15,810 nucleotides of DNA, from positions 17,067-32,876 of the forward strand of contig NZ_DCAO01000098.1 of the NCBI RefSeq assembly GCF_002311515.1, written 5' to 3'. Every line of letters begins with the position of its first letter. Position 1 is the first letter of the stretch. The DNA is from Thalassospira sp. UBA1131. GTDB taxonomy: Bacteria; Pseudomonadota; Alphaproteobacteria; Rhodospirillales; Thalassospiraceae. Under the pieces are notes generated by a model, which saw nothing but the letters and a program-made list of their open reading frames with translations, ran no database searches and was not told the origin of the DNA. Made by a program: the position numbers and the translations under genes. Below are positions 14,543 through 15,810 of the stretch, piece by piece.

Positions 14543-15637
14543 TTAACCGTGCTTGCGCAGCGATATTGCGCGCAGGAACCCGAACGGTGATCCTTCAAGA
14601 AGAACGCCAAGACCCACCCGCGCCCCAATGGCAATCGAGATCATCACAATTGGCGAAGAAATTGCCAGCGTGGAGAACGCGCTGACACCTTGGCCGATGG
14701 TGCAGCCAAGGGCAAAAACGCCGCCAGTTCCCATCAAGAATGCACCCAGTAGGTGGCGGCCAAGTTCGCGAGCGTCATCGCAGGCTTCCCAGCGCATGTC
14801 GTTGCTTTTCCAAGCTGCCAGTGCAGCACCCAGAAACACCCCAATCACCAATCCAACCCCGTAATCGGGCAGGGCCCCTGTAACGGTGATGATCTGCATG
14901 ATCGTGTCGCCAACCGGGGTGACAAAGGATCCCGCCTCGATCTGGGTTTCAACAAAACGATATTTTGCAAAGCTTGTTGTCCAGACCCAACCAAGCGAAA
15001 TGCAGGCGCCAATTGTGATGGCGCCAAGCGCCTTGGCGCGCTCCGCACGGAAATCAGAACTGCGAAAGACCCACCAAAGCCCGATGGCGCTGACCAGCAG
15101 GGCAATCGGATAGTGCAGATCAAATCCGCTGGCGTTTGATGCGATCGCGCCAATTGATTGCGATCCGGCTGAGGTGAACTCAATTGACAGCGGATCAAGA
15201 AACCAGACACGAAAATGGCCCGTTACGCCGCGAAGGGCAGCAATGGCCGCCAGTCCAATACCGGTCAGGACGACCAGTGCACGCAGATTGCCACCGCCCA
15301 GACGAATGATGGCGCCAAATCCGCATGTGCCGACAAAGGCCATGCCAAAGCCAAACATCAGCCCGCCCAGAATGCTGCCTGCAATCGGCAGGGTCGGGGT
15401 AATGTAGAAACTGTTGGAAAGATCGATAACGCCAAGGGAGATAAACGTTTGGGTACAAATCAGTGCGGTGATGGCCGCCAGCACCCAGGCGCGCAGACCG
15501 ATGCTGTTGGCGGCAAACCAATAGCGTTCAAGGGCTGCCATCGTGCAGAAATGTTGTCGACGTGCGACAAATCCCACCACAATGCCGGTCAAAATACCGA
15601 CAAGCGGCAGGGCCCAGGGATTATCCAAACCCAGCAT
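14543..15637 (-). CDS. YeeE/YedE family sulfur-compound transporter
   Basis: 364-residue inner-membrane protein of the Sulf_transp (YeeE/YedE) family, which includes the thiosulfate channel TsuA. Hydrophobic segments lie at about 9-26, 48-68, 85-108, 118-137, 176-192, 203-222, 245-276, 296-315 and 325-346, giving roughly nine spans with re-entrant loops. The two signature motifs of the internal repeat are present: GTCGFGA (C105) and GCTIGQG (C312), with a further cysteine in RQHFCTM (C31). Cysteines in such motifs relay thiosulfate through the pore in TsuA. The length corresponds to the full two-repeat form rather than the split PmpA/PmpB type. Minus-strand GGAGG (15646-15650) lies 8 nt before the ATG. 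No TusA/YeeD partner follows. It converges on the Tat hydrolase and is downstream of a partial gene on the same strand. Confidence 0.88.
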   Translation of the reverse strand: MLGLDNPWALPLVGILTGIVVGFVARRQHFCTMAALERYWFAANSIGLRAWVLAAITALICTQTFISLGVIDLSNSFYITPTLPIAGSILGGLMFGFGMAFVGTCGFGAIIRLGGGNLRALVVLTGIGLAAIAALRGVTGHFRVWFLDPLSIEFTSAGSQSIGAIASNASGFDLHYPIALLVSAIGLWWVFRSSDFRAERAKALGAITIGACISLGWVWTTSFAKYRFVETQIEAGSFVTPVGDTIMQIITVTGALPDYGVGLVIGVFLGAALAAWKSNDMRWEACDDARELGRHLLGAFLMGTGGVFALGCTIGQGVSAFSTLAISSPIVMISIAIGARVGLGVLLEGSPFGFLRAISLRKHG

Positions 15638-15747
15638 GACGTTTTCCTCCCGCCTTGTTGATTGTAATTTTTTGCCAAGGCGTCGGCGGAATCGTGACGT
15701 TTTTTCTGTTCTAATTCAAGGAAGCTTTTTCGATCAGCAGTTGTCGC

Positions 15748-15810
15748 CTATTCGGCAGCGGCTTTTTCTTCGTCGCGGACCGGGGCACAGAACAGGTCAT
15801 AAAGCGTGCC
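15748..15810 (-). CDS. C-terminal end of an unidentified protein (5' partial)
   Basis: The last 20 codons and TAG stop of a minus-strand frame that enters from the right edge, reading GTLYDLFCAPVRDEEKAAAE. The composition and the acidic, alanine-rich end look coding, but the piece is too short to assign. It ends 110 nt before the YeeE/YedE start. The spacer (15638-15747) contains T-rich plus-strand stretches but no clear terminator hairpin, so read-through into the transporter gene is possible. Confidence 0.5.
   Translation of the reverse strand, partial: GTLYDLFCAPVRDEEKAAAE

Noticed and set aside
1..15810. CRISPR array, tRNA, rRNA, insertion sequence or prophage genes
   Set aside because: No regularly spaced repeats, cloverleaf, rRNA-like stretch, transposase or phage protein was seen on either strand.

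Overview
The window looks like a mostly core chromosomal segment from a marine alphaproteobacterium of the Rhodospirillales, most likely Thalassospira or a close relative. This rests on the order ntrY-ntrX-trkA-(HAD)-hfq-hflX, which is typical of that group, on an ectoine operon that points to a saline habitat, on a moderate GC content judged by eye, and on the protein sequences. No database search was run, so the genus is an inference.

Layout: (1) Positions 1-6730, plus strand: the 3' part of ntrY (nitrogen-responsive sensor kinase), ntrX (its response regulator), trkA (NAD-binding K+ uptake regulator), a HAD-family phosphatase, hfq (RNA chaperone) and hflX (ribosome-associated GTPase, overlapping the 3' end of hfq). 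(2) 6745-7569 plus: an inositol-monophosphatase-family phosphatase. It converges with mazG (7576-8400 minus, NTP pyrophosphohydrolase) with only 6 nt between stop codons. (3) 8497-12575 minus: the compatible-solute operon ectA-ectB-ectC-ask, with a good sigma-70-like promoter at 12627-12655 and a strong intrinsic terminator at 8497-8532. Ask supplies aspartyl phosphate; a separate aspartate-semialdehyde dehydrogenase, not in this window, makes the semialdehyde; then EctB, EctA and EctC make ectoine. No ectD (hydroxylase) or ectoine transporter lies in the window. (4) 12898-13386 plus: a divergent MarR-family regulator, the probable EctR-type repressor. The 322-nt AT-rich space between it and ectA carries repeated TGTATCG/CGATA motifs. 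(5) 13585-14523 plus: a Tat-exported metallo-beta-lactamase-fold hydrolase. It converges on 14543-15637 minus, a YeeE/YedE-type sulfur-compound transporter. (6) 15748-15810 minus: the last 20 codons of an unidentified gene.

All four steps of the ect operon have a structured element at the 3' side of the cistron: a 76-bp decayed palindromic repeat between ectA and ectB, compact GC-rich hairpins 7-8 nt after the ectB and ectC stop codons, and the terminator after ask. With the motif cluster in front of ectA and ectR, these are the least explained signals here. I see no CRISPR array, tRNA, rRNA, insertion sequence or phage gene. The genes are mostly ordinary; the interest lies in regulation of the ect operon, the atypical NtrX, and the Tat-hydrolase/sulfur-transporter pair.
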